Shown: positions 1 to 12,177, counted from the stretch's first letter. The stretch: DNA of 64,000 bases from a virus (IMGVR_UViG_3300035156_000206:227968-291967); one strand, 5' to 3'. Numbers and translations are program-made. Notes: a model not told the origin generated them from the sequence alone.

Positions 1-116
1 ATTATATACAAAATTTTATTTTTGTCAACGATGTCGATACTGCCGAGGACTTGCGGTACCTGCGCACCATTATGACGATTGTAAACTCAAACCCGCCGAA
101 CGTACGGCGGTCGTGA
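1..116 (+). CDS. C-terminal end of a protein entering from the left edge
   Basis: The frame is open from base 3 to TGA at 114-116, followed at once by TAA, giving 37 residues ending NPPNVRRS. The segment [10 protein letters not shown] resembles the DTPEDL stretch near the C-terminus of sugar-nucleotide and related nucleotidyltransferases; this is a short-motif hint only. It lies directly upstream of the fibre gene on the same strand. No start is visible. Confidence 0.5.
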   Translation, partial: YIQNFIFVNDVDTAEDLRYLRTIMTIVNSNPPNVRRS

Positions 117-154
117 TAAATACCACGATCAATACTAGAACGGAGCAAAAATTA

Positions 155-3487
<3,333 letters not shown>

Positions 3488-3526
3488 ACACAACAAACAA
3501 GCAATCTGAGTTCATTACCTAAATAG

Positions 3527-3556
3527 GGGAGTAGAGAAATCTACTCCCTTTTTTAT
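3527..3556 (+). terminator. Rho-independent terminator after the fibre gene
   Basis: Nine-bp stem GGGAGTAGA/TCTACTCCC with a GAAA loop, followed by a run of T. Confidence 0.85.
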
Positions 3557-3584
3557 TCGATCAAACAGTTCTTAGGAGACAAGC

Positions 3585-4133
3585 ATGGAATACAACAAAG
3601 TAAGAGACACGCTCAAGGATGGACAAGTTGTGTTCATCCTGGCGAAGACCTGGAAACAAAAATTAATCTGCTTGGTGACAGGTGGGCGATTCTCACACGT
3701 TGGATTCCTCGTGTGGATGTATGATGGATTAGGGCGGAAACGTCTCATGTGCATCGAATCAAACTTCGGCGGAGCACGTCTTGTGCAAGCAAGTGCATAC
3801 ATTCCACGTGGAATGACAGTGCTCGACATAGGAATCGATTGGACAGAATACGAGGACAGTGCATTTGGAGATACAGGCAAGTTGCCGTACAGCATACCGA
3901 ACTTAGTACTGATCGGCATGAAGACCTTGCTGAATAAGGTGGGTTTGCGCAAGCTGGCAAAACTGGTACCACGTGATCACCACGGTGAGGTGTGCAGTGA
4001 GTATGTTGCTACCTTGCTTGTTGAAGTTGGTAGATACCAACTGGATGCATTTATCAGCCCACACGAACTATATGAAATGCTGATGTCTGCACCTGTGTTG
4101 CGGGGCGTGACGGTAATTGAAGCGGTTGACTAA
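3585..4133 (+). CDS. Circularly permuted NlpC/P60 (YiiX-like) papain-fold hydrolase
   Basis: 182 aa. The His-bearing strand FSHVGFLVW (about 44-52) comes near the N-terminus and the Cys motif VCSEYVATLL (about 146-155) near the C-terminus. This is the reversed order of the YiiX/LRAT-type permuted NlpC/P60 group; acidic E64 in CIESNFGG could also belong to the site. Such enzymes cleave amide or ester bonds in peptidoglycan peptides or lipids. The position after the fibre suggests a virion or lysis role (inference). AGGAG lies 7 nt before the ATG. No signal peptide is seen. Confidence 0.6.
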   Translation: MEYNKVRDTLKDGQVVFILAKTWKQKLICLVTGGRFSHVGFLVWMYDGLGRKRLMCIESNFGGARLVQASAYIPRGMTVLDIGIDWTEYEDSAFGDTGKLPYSIPNLVLIGMKTLLNKVGLRKLAKLVPRDHHGEVCSEYVATLLVEVGRYQLDAFISPHELYEMLMSAPVLRGVTVIEAVD

Positions 4134-4264
4134 AAGGGCTTTCCTTTATGTTGATAACGCATAACCCATAGTTTATCCCCCTCATTCCACATCGCAAACC
4201 GTTTCCAAAATGATAAACGTTTACGCGATTATCATTTGTTTTGGAATGCTAATCCACCAGACGT
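4134..4264. other. Convergent intergenic spacer
   Basis: Short AT-rich stretch between a forward and a reverse gene. Nothing recognised apart from the terminator that follows. Confidence 0.5.
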
Positions 4265-4290
4265 AAAAAAAGCCCCGAAGGGCTTTTTTT
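4265..4290. terminator. Bidirectional terminator
   Basis: GCCC/GGGC stem with CGAA loop flanked by seven A on the left and seven T on the right; serves both converging genes. Confidence 0.85.
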
Positions 4291-4305
4291 ATTGCTTGTG
4301 TGGTA

Positions 4306-4899
4306 TTAACCCTTGACGTTGCCGCCGTAGCCGATGACGAATTCTGCCAGGCCCATCGCATAGCCGGCGCCGACCGCTTTGAAGGTCCAGTCGCCCGACG
4401 ATTTCTTGTAGACCGAACCGAACTGGACAGCGGTTTCGTTGCTAAAGTCGTCTTCCAGTTTGTAACCGCCGATGATGTCGTTGGTTTCGTCGTTGAACAG
4501 CGTAATCGATGCTTTGGAAACCTGGCCGAAGTTCTGGCGGCGCGCTTCGGCGTCGTGGATGGTAACAACGAATGCGATCTCGTCGACTGCTGCATCCAGC
4601 TTGGTGAAGTCGACAACTGCATCTTCGCCATCGCCACCGCCGGTGGTGTTGTCTGGGCTCTTGACCACGGAACCGTTCGGGAGCGCCAGCATGTTGTAGA
4701 AGACGAAGTGGCCATCATCGATCAGCTTTGGATCGCCAGCGGTATCGTAGTGGCAAACGAAGATGCTCAGGTCGAGATCGAAGTCGCTTCCGGTATCGGT
4801 TGCGTTTGTAGTCCACTTCAATTCCGCGCGAACGCGATTCAGGCCGACGACTTTGGACAGGTCAATGCGACCGCCTTTGGAAAGATTGATTCCCGACAT
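4306..4899 (-). CDS. terD: TerD-family calcium-binding stress protein
   Basis: 197 aa starting MSGINLSKGGRIDLS. It carries the family hallmarks: LSKGG N-terminus, DLDLS near 45, then GDGEDAVVDFTKL, F-V-V-T-I-H and the closing F-A-E-F-V-I-G-Y-G. TerD/TerE/TerZ are cytoplasmic beta-sandwich proteins that bind Ca2+ through Asp clusters and act with TerC at the membrane in tellurite, colicin and phage-related stress. ATG 4899 is preferred because GGAG lies just upstream; 17 more upstream codons have none. It is last in the ter operon and has its own promoter. Its codons are more GC-rich than its neighbours'. Confidence 0.93.
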   Translation of the reverse strand: MSGINLSKGGRIDLSKVVGLNRVRAELKWTTNATDTGSDFDLDLSIFVCHYDTAGDPKLIDDGHFVFYNMLALPNGSVVKSPDNTTGGGDGEDAVVDFTKLDAAVDEIAFVVTIHDAEARRQNFGQVSKASITLFNDETNDIIGGYKLEDDFSNETAVQFGSVYKKSSGDWTFKAVGAGYAMGLAEFVIGYGGNVKG

Positions 4900-4952
4900 A
4901 ATAACTCCAGTGTGATGTTTTGTGAGATTGGGCGTCATCGCTGACAACACCC

Positions 4953-4981
4953 ACTTTACTGCAAGCTGACAAAATTGTCAA
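4953..4981 (-). promoter_or_regulatory. Sigma-70 promoter for terD
   Basis: -35 TTGACA, 17-nt spacer, -10 TAAAGT. Confidence 0.75.
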
Positions 4982-5004
4982 CAATTACTTTTTACTACTG
5001 TCGA

Positions 5005-5649
5005 TCAGATCGAGTCAAACTTGGCATCGGACATGCGCTGGAAGTGACCGCTAACTGCACGGTAGATTGCTTCTGCCAGTTCGGTGACCAGATCTGCAAC
5101 GATGAACCAGATGACCGAGATTGGCCAGTAAGCGATCCAGATCACGATCGATCCTTTGTTCGTGCTCGCTTGTGGAGCCACCAGCTTCAGCAGTTCCGAC
5201 ATCTTGGTGATATCTGCCCAGTTGGTCCCACGTGGAGCACCATACTTGATTTCTTTGACAAATGATGCCAGCATTTCAGCATCTGCTGAGTGAGCCTTGA
5301 AGTAGTCCAATGGCAGATTCTTCTGCCTCAGGAACGCTGCGCGCGAAGCAACAAACGCTTCGGCCTTCTTGGTCAGAAAGTTTGACCACTTGTATCGTGC
5401 CCAAAGTACCCCAATCACGGCATACAGTACGAGGGCGCCGGCCACGTAGAGTGGATTGGTGATGAAGTCGATGACTACTGGGAACTTTGCGGCAATGGCC
5501 ACGCCCAGTGCGATGGTGGCAATTGTTGCCCAACCTCCGCGTTCGTGGACAACGAAACACCAGAGAATGATCGTGATGATTGCCAATGGCACCCAGAAAA
5601 TTGGGAGTAAGGCAAGTAGTGCCAAATCTGCGAAAAGGGATGTGATCAT
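5005..5649 (-). CDS. Membrane protein of the ter operon
   Basis: 214 aa. Hydrophobic spans near residues 3-30, 38-58 and 65-84, then a soluble stretch of about 80 residues and a last span near 165-190 (VIWIAYWPISVIWFIVADLV). No family recognised. ATG 5649 has AGGA 9 nt upstream, while the longer frame has none. It lies between TerC and TerD, so it may be part of the membrane complex thought to assemble around TerC (inference). Confidence 0.75.
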   Translation of the reverse strand: MITSLFADLALLALLPIFWVPLAIITIILWCFVVHERGGWATIATIALGVAIAAKFPVVIDFITNPLYVAGALVLYAVIGVLWARYKWSNFLTKKAEAFVASRAAFLRQKNLPLDYFKAHSADAEMLASFVKEIKYGAPRGTNWADITKMSELLKLVAPQASTNKGSIVIWIAYWPISVIWFIVADLVTELAEAIYRAVSGHFQRMSDAKFDSI

Positions 5650-5715
5650 TTGAGATCCTGTAAGTGGGGTTAGAAAAAGGCTTGCTAGATTCAGCAAGCC
5701 TCTTGGTGTTTCAGA

Positions 5716-6786
5716 TCAGTACTCGTTGGTTACTGGCTCGTAAGGTGGCTTGATGACAGCACGGTCTTTGCGATTGTGCATGATCGATGAGATCAGCGCG
5801 ACGACAATGAATGCTGCACCAATTGTTCCCGATACCAGCTCGGACATGTGGTGGAATGTGCTGATGAACATGATCGTTGCCAGAGCACCAATTGCGTAGA
5901 ACGCACCGTGTTCAAGGTATCGGAATTCAGCCAGCGTGCCCTTGTCGACGAGATACAGTGTCATTGACCGGACGAACATTGCACCAACACCCAGGCCAAG
6001 CGCAATCACGAGCAGGTTGTTTGTCACAGCAAATGCACCAATCACACCATCGAACGAGAAGGACGCATCCAACACTTCGAGGTACAAGAAGCCCATCAGA
6101 CCGTTCTTTGCAACCATCACGGCCGTGCCGTTGGTAACAACTTCCTCTTCCTCGTTACCAGTGAACAACTCGAGGCTATCAACAAGCACGTATGTGATGA
6201 TGCCAGCCCCGCCTGCCATGAGGAACGAGATAGCTTCTGCAGGGATCGCAATATATTTGCTGACGATGTACAGGATAGCCATGGTAATGACGATCTGGAT
6301 GGATTCAGCATTGCCGATCTTGGCGAGCGGTTTCTCAATCATAGCAACCCAGTGCGTATCTTTCTCAGCGTCCAGAAAGAACTTGAGGAAGACCAACATC
6401 AGGAATGCTCCACCAAAGCCGGCGATCATGGAATGGGTTGCGGTCAATGTAGCAGCGTACTTGGCAGGATCATTCATTGCCATGACACTAACATCCCACA
6501 TGCCCATGCCTGTCGTGATTGCCACGATCAAGATAGGGAACACGATCCGCATGCCAAATACAGCGATCACCATACCGACGGTGAGGAACATCTTGCGCCA
6601 GAATGGCGTCATTTTGTTCAACTGCTTTGCATTTACCACCGCGTTGTCGATAGACAGCGATGTTTCGAGCAGACCCAACATCAGGACTGCGTAGAGGCCT
6701 GGCATACCACCGAAGTAGTAGCCCGCCCCTACAGCCAAGATCGTGAAAACGAACGACCAGTTAAAATAGCTGAGGGTGGACTTCAT
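5716..6786 (-). CDS. TerC-like integral membrane protein (DUF475 type)
   Basis: 356 aa, about nine hydrophobic spans. Conserved acidic membrane motifs LLETSLSIDNAVVNAK (about 38-53) and EVLDASFSFDGVIGAFAVT (about 228-246) are the paired E-x-x-x-S-x-D-N/D features of TerC/DUF475 proteins, thought to handle metal ions. It begins 4 bp after the vWA gene stop and so is co-transcribed with it. Function in a phage is unknown; candidate roles are envelope stress or metal handling during infection. Confidence 0.88.
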   Translation of the reverse strand: MKSTLSYFNWSFVFTILAVGAGYYFGGMPGLYAVLMLGLLETSLSIDNAVVNAKQLNKMTPFWRKMFLTVGMVIAVFGMRIVFPILIVAITTGMGMWDVSVMAMNDPAKYAATLTATHSMIAGFGGAFLMLVFLKFFLDAEKDTHWVAMIEKPLAKIGNAESIQIVITMAILYIVSKYIAIPAEAISFLMAGGAGIITYVLVDSLELFTGNEEEEVVTNGTAVMVAKNGLMGFLYLEVLDASFSFDGVIGAFAVTNNLLVIALGLGVGAMFVRSMTLYLVDKGTLAEFRYLEHGAFYAIGALATIMFISTFHHMSELVSGTIGAAFIVVALISSIMHNRKDRAVIKPPYEPVTNEY

Positions 6787-6790
6787 GGTA

Positions 6791-7576
6791 TTAGGCGCCC
6801 GTCTTTGCTTTGTACCATTCGATGAATTCGCGGTTCAGCAGCTTGCCGTACAGGTCTTCATCGGACATATTTTCGATCTGGTTGGCATTGAAGAAGCCAA
6901 CATTGTCGTACTTGTCTGCCATGCGCTGCAGGAAGCGGAACGCGCAGCCCGAACCTGGGTCGCTGATGCCGATGAACTGGTAGTAGACGGCGGCATCTTT
7001 GAATTCTTCGAACAGCGTTTCGGTGGCCGTTTCGTCACCATTGTCACCATCGGTTACGATGATTGCGTAAGCTGGTGGCTTGGCTTTACCAGTAGCAGCC
7101 GGGGCAACAGGCTCAGGAGCCGGGGTCGCTTTGCCAAACAGCTTGCCGAGGATGCCCTTTGCTGCGGTAGTGGCGCCGGCAATACTGGCCGAGACGGCAC
7201 TTGGCTTGTAACGATCGTTGATCAGGCGCAGCAGTGGCGAATAGTTGGTGCCGGACCAAAGACGCAGGGAGCTGTTGTTCAGGATATGCTTGTTGACGTA
7301 GTCACCGAACATTGATTCTTTGACGTCCGGTGCTTCTTGTGCGTTTGAACCGAACACGAATGCATCGAGCGTTGCATTGTCGTCGAACTTCATGGCCAGC
7401 GGGAAGACGCGCTGCACGGTGTTGTGCATGACGCCGCGCGAGAACAACCCTTGGGCGGAGCCGGACACGTCCAGCGAAATGCTGACCTGGGCACAGATTT
7501 TCGGTGCCGAGCGTTTCATCAGGATGATATCGACTTTCTTGCGCAGGTCGATGAGGTTTGGTTGGTCAATGGCCAT
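6791..7576 (-). CDS. TerF-like von Willebrand A domain protein
   Basis: 261 aa. MIDAS metal site visible as D-V-S-G-S in SISLDVSGS (about 32-40), Thr in WSGTNYSPL (about 107-115) and Asp in IIVTDGDNGDE (about 171-181). A low-complexity Ala/Pro/Lys insert lies around 130-165. TerF/TerY-type vWA proteins bind partners through a metal ion and belong to ter systems. RBS AAGGAAA. Codon use is GC-rich like TerD. Confidence 0.85.
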   Translation of the reverse strand: MAIDQPNLIDLRKKVDIILMKRSAPKICAQVSISLDVSGSAQGLFSRGVMHNTVQRVFPLAMKFDDNATLDAFVFGSNAQEAPDVKESMFGDYVNKHILNNSSLRLWSGTNYSPLLRLINDRYKPSAVSASIAGATTAAKGILGKLFGKATPAPEPVAPAATGKAKPPAYAIIVTDGDNGDETATETLFEEFKDAAVYYQFIGISDPGSGCAFRFLQRMADKYDNVGFFNANQIENMSDEDLYGKLLNREFIEWYKAKTGA

Positions 7577-7578
7577 GG

Positions 7579-8727
7579 TTATTTCCTTTGGATAAGTTTG
7601 GTTTGCAACTCTTTTTGCATCTCGGCTACGCGGTTTGACACGAGCTTACGATGTTTGGCACCTTCTTCGGTGATCTGGAATACTCCCTGGATCCCCGAAA
7701 TAAGTTCTGATTGGACATGCTCGATCGTTGTTAGATCGATAATGCCACGCTGACTTTGTTGCGCAACCGCAATGGACGTCTGCTTCAGCTTGGTAGCTGT
7801 ATCGCGAGCCATTTGGTTGGTAAAGTCATTGATTTGGGTTGACAGCTGGGCACCACGAGCTTGCTCGTCTACCATCATCCCGACCATGAACTGACGCTTC
7901 CAGTTCGGGACAACGTGTGCCTTCACGAGCTTGAACTGCTCGATCAGGTGAACACCATTCTGTTGCATCAAGCGAATTGCCGGTGCCGTTTGATAGGCAG
8001 CCATTTTCAGGCGCTCGAAGTTCGATGCCTTCATGTCGAGACTTACCAAATAGTTCTTGGCATCATTGACTTGTTGGACATCGTAAGGATCTGGGTTGGG
8101 GCCAAGGCTGGCTACGAAGGCATCGGTCTCGACCTGCAGCTCTTCAATCGCCAAGCGGGAAGCAAGCACGAGCTTGTCCAGAGCATGGTACTGATCCATG
8201 TTGGCTTCGTACAGGTCTTCCATGATGTCGAGTCGCTTGCTGATGCCCGAGGAGAATACATCCACCTCATTGACGATCTTTTCCACCTGGGTGGTAGCCA
8301 AATCAAATTGGCCAACGACGCGATCTTTTGTATTGCGGAATTTGTCGAGCCAGCCACCAATGACAGGCAGGCGGCTCTTCTGGTTCAGCACACCAATGTT
8401 GATACCTTTGGCTGCGATGATGATGTTAGTGAGCTTGTCACCAACAAAGTCCAAATCGCTGGACTTGCTGTGTTGCAGCATATTGTCTGCCATATCGGCA
8501 ATACGATCCTGCACATCATCACCGAACGCTACCAGAGCCGTAGGATCTACCTTCACCAGCTGATCCTTGAGCTTACGGATCTCGGCCATTCCTTCTGAGC
8601 TGTACTTGGCCATCGCCGTGTTTAATACAGAAGGACTACCGTTCAGCGAAGCATTTGTCGCTACAGCGGATGAGCCAAAAGGACTCGATTCGCTTGTGCG
8701 CGCAGACTGCGATTTGAACTGTTTCAT
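7579..8727 (-). CDS. TelA-like toxic-anion resistance protein, copy 1
   Basis: 382 aa, almost all helical, matching the TelA/KlaA family in length and in the pattern KLVLASRLAIEELQ, then LKMAAYQTAPAIRLMQQNG and VPNWKRQFMVGMM. The last block (A-I-R-L-M-Q..., W-K-x-Q) is the best family marker and is shared with the next gene. ATG 8727 follows GGGAGATCG. TelA proteins accompany ter genes and respond to tellurite and envelope stress; biochemistry unknown. Ends 2 bp before the vWA gene. Confidence 0.85.
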   Translation of the reverse strand: MKQFKSQSARTSESSPFGSSAVATNASLNGSPSVLNTAMAKYSSEGMAEIRKLKDQLVKVDPTALVAFGDDVQDRIADMADNMLQHSKSSDLDFVGDKLTNIIIAAKGINIGVLNQKSRLPVIGGWLDKFRNTKDRVVGQFDLATTQVEKIVNEVDVFSSGISKRLDIMEDLYEANMDQYHALDKLVLASRLAIEELQVETDAFVASLGPNPDPYDVQQVNDAKNYLVSLDMKASNFERLKMAAYQTAPAIRLMQQNGVHLIEQFKLVKAHVVPNWKRQFMVGMMVDEQARGAQLSTQINDFTNQMARDTATKLKQTSIAVAQQSQRGIIDLTTIEHVQSELISGIQGVFQITEEGAKHRKLVSNRVAEMQKELQTKLIQRK

Positions 8728-8751
8728 TCGATCTCCCTTAACAATGACATC

Positions 8752-8781
8752 ATTATACGGATGGGCTATACGAAAAGTCAA
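8752..8781 (-). promoter_or_regulatory. Sigma-70 promoter for TelA copy 1
   Basis: -35 TTGACT, 18-nt spacer, -10 TATAAT. Confidence 0.85.
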
Positions 8782-8814
8782 CAAATATTTCTGCTAACTT
8801 TGAAACTGAAGGGT

Positions 8815-10059
8815 CTAAGCCAGAATTTGTTTCAGGGAGGTGAACGATTGCTCGATTTCAGCCAATACACCTTTCTTGCGAATGAACTGCTTATCCATCT
8901 GCAAGTCGGCGATCTTGGATGCCGAGGATGTCTCGAGAGCGGACATCAACACAACACATTGCTGTTTCCACGTGGGAACAACTGTCTGCGATATTTGTTG
9001 AATTCGATCTGCCTTGTCTTTACTTGCCATCTGCAACATTCGGATCGCAGGTGCATTCAGAATAACTGAGTGGGCAAGCTTTTCAAGTTCAGTGACCTTA
9101 CGCTCAAACCGAGTAACACTGTCACGGAAGTATGCCAAGTCCTGCCCAGCAAAAATGTTGGTAGTATCGACTGTCTTTTCCATTTCAGGAAGAGTCTTGG
9201 TGAGGTGACGTTCTGTAATGATCTTGCCAGCAATAACGTGCAGGTTCAATAAGGTGAAGTTGTCACGATTGTTCTTGAATACATCATCAAACGAATCAAT
9301 CAATTTGAGCAGTTCAGACACGCTAGACTTCAGTTCCACAACCAGCACGTCCACTCTATTGATATTGTTTTGGAACTTCTGTACAACTTCGTTAACGGAA
9401 GGTACGTACGCTCCTTGACGGATCCAACGCATCAGACCAGATTCTTGTGGAGTGGTGAGGATGGTGGTGAGCTCTTTGGATGCTTCCATTGTGATCAATA
9501 GGTCTTGGATCTTGTCATTGACCTGGGAAGTCTTACCAGATGTCTGCTCTTTGATGATCCCATCGATCAGCGTACCAAACCGAACGCGCTGCTCGTCGGA
9601 ATAATGCAACACGTAGGATGCGTCTGCAATGTCGGCAGCATCAACGATGTTACGTACTCGAGCTATGTCTTTGTGGGAGAGTTTAACACAAAGTGGGTGG
9701 TCGCGGTAGAATGGATCCACCACATCAACACCAACAGCTTTACTCGGGAAAAGTACTTTCCCGGCAGTGCCCTTGGGAGCAGGCTTAGGTATAGGTATAG
9801 GTATAGGTATAGGGGATTTTGGTGCCCGTTCGAGTTCCATCCGCTTCTGCAATTCCTCCCGGACCATGCGCCGTTGTTCTTCGAGGCGCAGATGTTCTTC
9901 GTTGGTCATTACCGATTTGGTAGGATCGTCTACAACAGGAGAAGGCTTTGGTGCTGGAGTAGGCATAGTCCGCGCAGGAGCGGACTTGAATACCTGCTTC
10001 GGTTTGTTTGGTTGTGCCATGGTCGTTACTTTATTTGGGAAGAGCGGTTTCGGTTCCAT
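8815..10059 (-). CDS. TelA-like toxic-anion resistance protein, copy 2
   Basis: 414 aa, paralog of copy 1: shares NAPAIRMLQMASKDKADRI and VPTWKQQCVVLMS near its C-terminus. The N-terminal 110 residues are Pro/Lys-rich, with a PIPIPIPIP run encoded by hexamer repeats. Two starts are possible: ATG 10059, 13 bp after the upstream stop, or ATG 10020 (MAQPNKPKQVFKS), which aligns better with copy 1; neither has a strong ribosome site. Two divergent copies may form a hetero-oligomer (inference). Confidence 0.8.
   Translation of the reverse strand: MEPKPLFPNKVTTMAQPNKPKQVFKSAPARTMPTPAPKPSPVVDDPTKSVMTNEEHLRLEEQRRMVREELQKRMELERAPKSPIPIPIPIPKPAPKGTAGKVLFPSKAVGVDVVDPFYRDHPLCVKLSHKDIARVRNIVDAADIADASYVLHYSDEQRVRFGTLIDGIIKEQTSGKTSQVNDKIQDLLITMEASKELTTILTTPQESGLMRWIRQGAYVPSVNEVVQKFQNNINRVDVLVVELKSSVSELLKLIDSFDDVFKNNRDNFTLLNLHVIAGKIITERHLTKTLPEMEKTVDTTNIFAGQDLAYFRDSVTRFERKVTELEKLAHSVILNAPAIRMLQMASKDKADRIQQISQTVVPTWKQQCVVLMSALETSSASKIADLQMDKQFIRKKGVLAEIEQSFTSLKQILA
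9786..9814 (-). repeat. Hexanucleotide repeat encoding Pro-Ile
   Basis: Four and a half copies of TAGGTA on the plus strand, in frame in the TelA copy 2 linker; slippage changes linker length by two residues. Confidence 0.85.
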
Positions 10060-10072
10060 TACACAACTTTGG

Positions 10073-10543
10073 TTACTTCCCTGAGGCTAATTTGTAGATG
10101 TCGAGCCAAGTGCCCTCGTGGTAGATCTTTTCGACCGTCACTGGGTTGATAATCGTCTCGCTGTGTATTGGAGGAGTGAAATCCACCGCAGCATTGCCGG
10201 TCACTTCACGGGCGGCAATACGCTCTGGTTCCACAAGCATTACGATGTATGAGGACTTTTTGCCAGTGATCTTAATAACATCACCTGGCTTAAGCTGAGT
10301 TACAGCCCAACGGCCGCAAATGGATTGCATGGTAGCTTTCCGGGCAGTTTTGGCGGCAGCAGCTTTCTCGCGCACCTTGTTCCAGCCATTAGCTTTTTCG
10401 CTGATGTGTTCGTCTAACATCACATTCAATGCCTTCTTGAAGGCAACCATCTGACCTTTGTTCTTGAAAGGCAAAGACTTAAATCGGCCTACCATTCCTT
10501 GAATGATAGTTGCATGTGGTACTACTTTTGTTTCGTCAGTCAT
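10073..10543 (-). CDS. Protein of unknown function heading the ter operon
   Basis: 156 aa. Lys/Ala-rich helix around 55-75 (KVREKAAAAKTARKA), then a beta-rich part with LKPGDVIKITGKKSSYIVMLVEPE, which looks like a small SH3/OB-type barrel. I do not recognise the family. It is first in the transcript that includes TelA copy 2. Confidence 0.7.
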   Translation of the reverse strand: MTDETKVVPHATIIQGMVGRFKSLPFKNKGQMVAFKKALNVMLDEHISEKANGWNKVREKAAAAKTARKATMQSICGRWAVTQLKPGDVIKITGKKSSYIVMLVEPERIAAREVTGNAAVDFTPPIHSETIINPVTVEKIYHEGTWLDIYKLASGK

Positions 10544-10578
10544 GATGTCCTTTAGGGAATCGCTTCACAATTACCTAT

Positions 10579-10607
10579 ACTGTAAAGCAATTCCTCTTAA
10601 TAGTCAA
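10579..10607 (-). promoter_or_regulatory. Sigma-70 promoter heading the ter operon
   Basis: -35 TTGACT, 17-nt spacer, -10 TACAGT; transcribes 10543 downward. Confidence 0.65.
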
Positions 10608-10613
10608 CAAAAA

Positions 10614-10946
10614 TTAGCAGGTGAGAATGTTCTTCCCAATGCCTGGCATCATCGGTGGATTGACGTCTACTGGATGATACGGAAACTGTGGGTACACCGG
10701 GAGGACATTAGGTGATGGTGCCTGCTTGTCAATCTCCTTCATCAGGCGCTGAAGCGCTTCATTAGGAGACACCTTAACTGTACCTGGTGCTACTACCGCT
10801 GCTGGCTTAGCCAATGGCGGTGTTGTTTTTGTCAACACAGTGTCCAAATGTTGACAAATCGATAACCATTGCTCTGGTGTAGGGACTTTGTCCCCCGCCA
10901 GCTCAACGAAACCTGTTAACCAATATGCGAATTGTTCTGGGTTCAT
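10614..10946 (-). CDS. Small conserved phage protein (NPEQFAYWLxGF type)
   Basis: 110 aa. The start MNPEQFAYWLTGFVEL matches a short motif that I know from many phage hypothetical proteins. The centre is Pro/Ala/Val-rich and the tail is PYHPVDVNPPMMPG. ATG 10946 is chosen: AAGGAAA precedes it and it overlaps the RNA ligase stop by 4 nt (ATGC/TAG-type overlap). Function unknown. Confidence 0.75.
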   Translation of the reverse strand: MNPEQFAYWLTGFVELAGDKVPTPEQWLSICQHLDTVLTKTTPPLAKPAAVVAPGTVKVSPNEALQRLMKEIDKQAPSPNVLPVYPQFPYHPVDVNPPMMPGIGKNILTC

Positions 10947-11974
10947 GCTATTTCCTTTCCGATGTTTGCGATATACCAATCTTTACCTACACGATTGACC
11001 TTGCCCATTACTTCTTTTGCGACCAGACCACTTGCTTCAATGGTATCCAGTTCTTCTTTGATGACGTCCGAACCCAGGAACTTCAGGAATGTTCCGATGT
11101 TCTTCACATCATCAGCATCTAGGCCCATTTCGACCACTTTGCCCTTCATCTGCATCAGACGGTTCTCCGTAACCACTTTGGTTGCGAATTCGTTGATGCT
11201 GTTGACCTTCTCCACATCCACCTCAGCCAGAACTTTGACCTTCGATGCCGAGTGCTTCTCGCCTTTTACTTTGAACAGAAGTCCACGCTGGTAAAAACGC
11301 TCGTCTGTGTCTACACAGCTCCAAACAATGCCTTCACCTACGCCATTGTCAACGCCAAAGTGCTTAGCTACTGGGCACTCTGTTTCGACCTCAATTGTCA
11401 GTTCAACCAGTTTGTTTTGGCTCAGCTCAGGGTTGGTGAAATCAATGTCCATCTCCCAAGTTGGGAATTCGAAGATTGAGTACACGTTCTGTGAACTGAA
11501 TGCTTCGCCCATTGCTGAGAAGAGTTCGTCCTGGATGTTTTTGCCTAGGTAGCGAGTTGTTTCGCCCGTGCCGTGACGGATACCAAAGATCACAAACATC
11601 TTTGGTAAGCCACTGATCCCAACACCCTTTTGGATGTTGCCACCGCACCACTCACCGTAGATCGTGAGGGTTTCATCAGTACCCAGGCCGGCCAGTTGGC
11701 GGATATTGCCGAAAGCCAGTTCCCACATTGCTGTACGGGTGTGGACATACTGAGCAAACCCTGCATTGTCACTTTCAGGTGTGATGATGCGCTCACGCGA
11801 TTGAGCCCAAAGTACACCGGACTCTTGCACCACTGACGAATTGGTTCCGTGCAGCTTAACAGTTCCACGGAACTTCAGCACCGGAGCTGGGATTGTGTGA
11901 TAGTTGCACATATCACGGACGTGTTTGACGATCGAGCGAAATTGGTCGATCGATGGGTATTTAATGTGTTCCAT
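10943..11974 (-). CDS. Rnl2-type RNA ligase
   Basis: 343 aa. The nucleotidyl-transfer motif K-L-H-G-T-N in FRGTVKLHGTNSSVV supplies the AMP-accepting lysine, and TIYGEWCGGNIQKGVG and EGIVWSC (motif IV-like) and FKVKGEKH (motif V-like) follow in order. The protein fits the RNA_ligase (Rnl2/editing-ligase) family, which seals nicked RNA. ATG 11974 is chosen over ATG 11980 because AAGGAG is 7 nt from the former and 1 nt from the latter. Possible uses are repair of tRNAs cut by host anticodon nucleases, or joining of the odd tRNA halves at 17 kb (inference). Confidence 0.88.
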   Translation of the reverse strand: MEHIKYPSIDQFRSIVKHVRDMCNYHTIPAPVLKFRGTVKLHGTNSSVVQESGVLWAQSRERIITPESDNAGFAQYVHTRTAMWELAFGNIRQLAGLGTDETLTIYGEWCGGNIQKGVGISGLPKMFVIFGIRHGTGETTRYLGKNIQDELFSAMGEAFSSQNVYSIFEFPTWEMDIDFTNPELSQNKLVELTIEVETECPVAKHFGVDNGVGEGIVWSCVDTDERFYQRGLLFKVKGEKHSASKVKVLAEVDVEKVNSINEFATKVVTENRLMQMKGKVVEMGLDADDVKNIGTFLKFLGSDVIKEELDTIEASGLVAKEVMGKVNRVGKDWYIANIGKEIA

Positions 11975-11976
11975 GG

Positions 11977-12177
11977 TCATTCTCCTTGTTTGGGGACCCA
12001 ATAAAATATGGGATTGTTTCGTTTGTGTTGGCGTTGCCGCTCTTCTACGCCGTACCAATAGGTGCCGCTCCATTCCATCAGAAAGCTCACCACTCCACAC
12101 CGCAGTTGCATCACTACAATATAATGCCCCGGGTTGATTGGTGTTCTTTCGTATATCCCAAAGCGGCGGTTACTCAT
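11977..12177 (-). CDS. Small protein of unknown function
   Basis: 66 aa, aromatic- and Arg-rich (WSGTYWYGVEERQ). ATGA overlap with the gene before, and its stop overlaps the ribosome site of the RNA ligase, so the three are translationally coupled. No family recognised. Confidence 0.65.
   Translation of the reverse strand: MSNRRFGIYERTPINPGHYIVVMQLRCGVVSFLMEWSGTYWYGVEERQRQHKRNNPIFYWVPKQGE

Noticed and set aside
4300-4944. 214-aa forward frame opposite TerD
   Set aside because: Exact antisense of a recognised gene, kept open by its GC-rich codons.
7861-8598. 245-aa forward frame opposite TelA copy 1
   Set aside because: Antisense of a family member; no ribosome site and His-rich composition typical of a shadow.
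10838-10850. TTTTTGTCAACAC as another promoter
   Set aside because: Lies inside the coding part of the gene at 10614 with no -10 partner.
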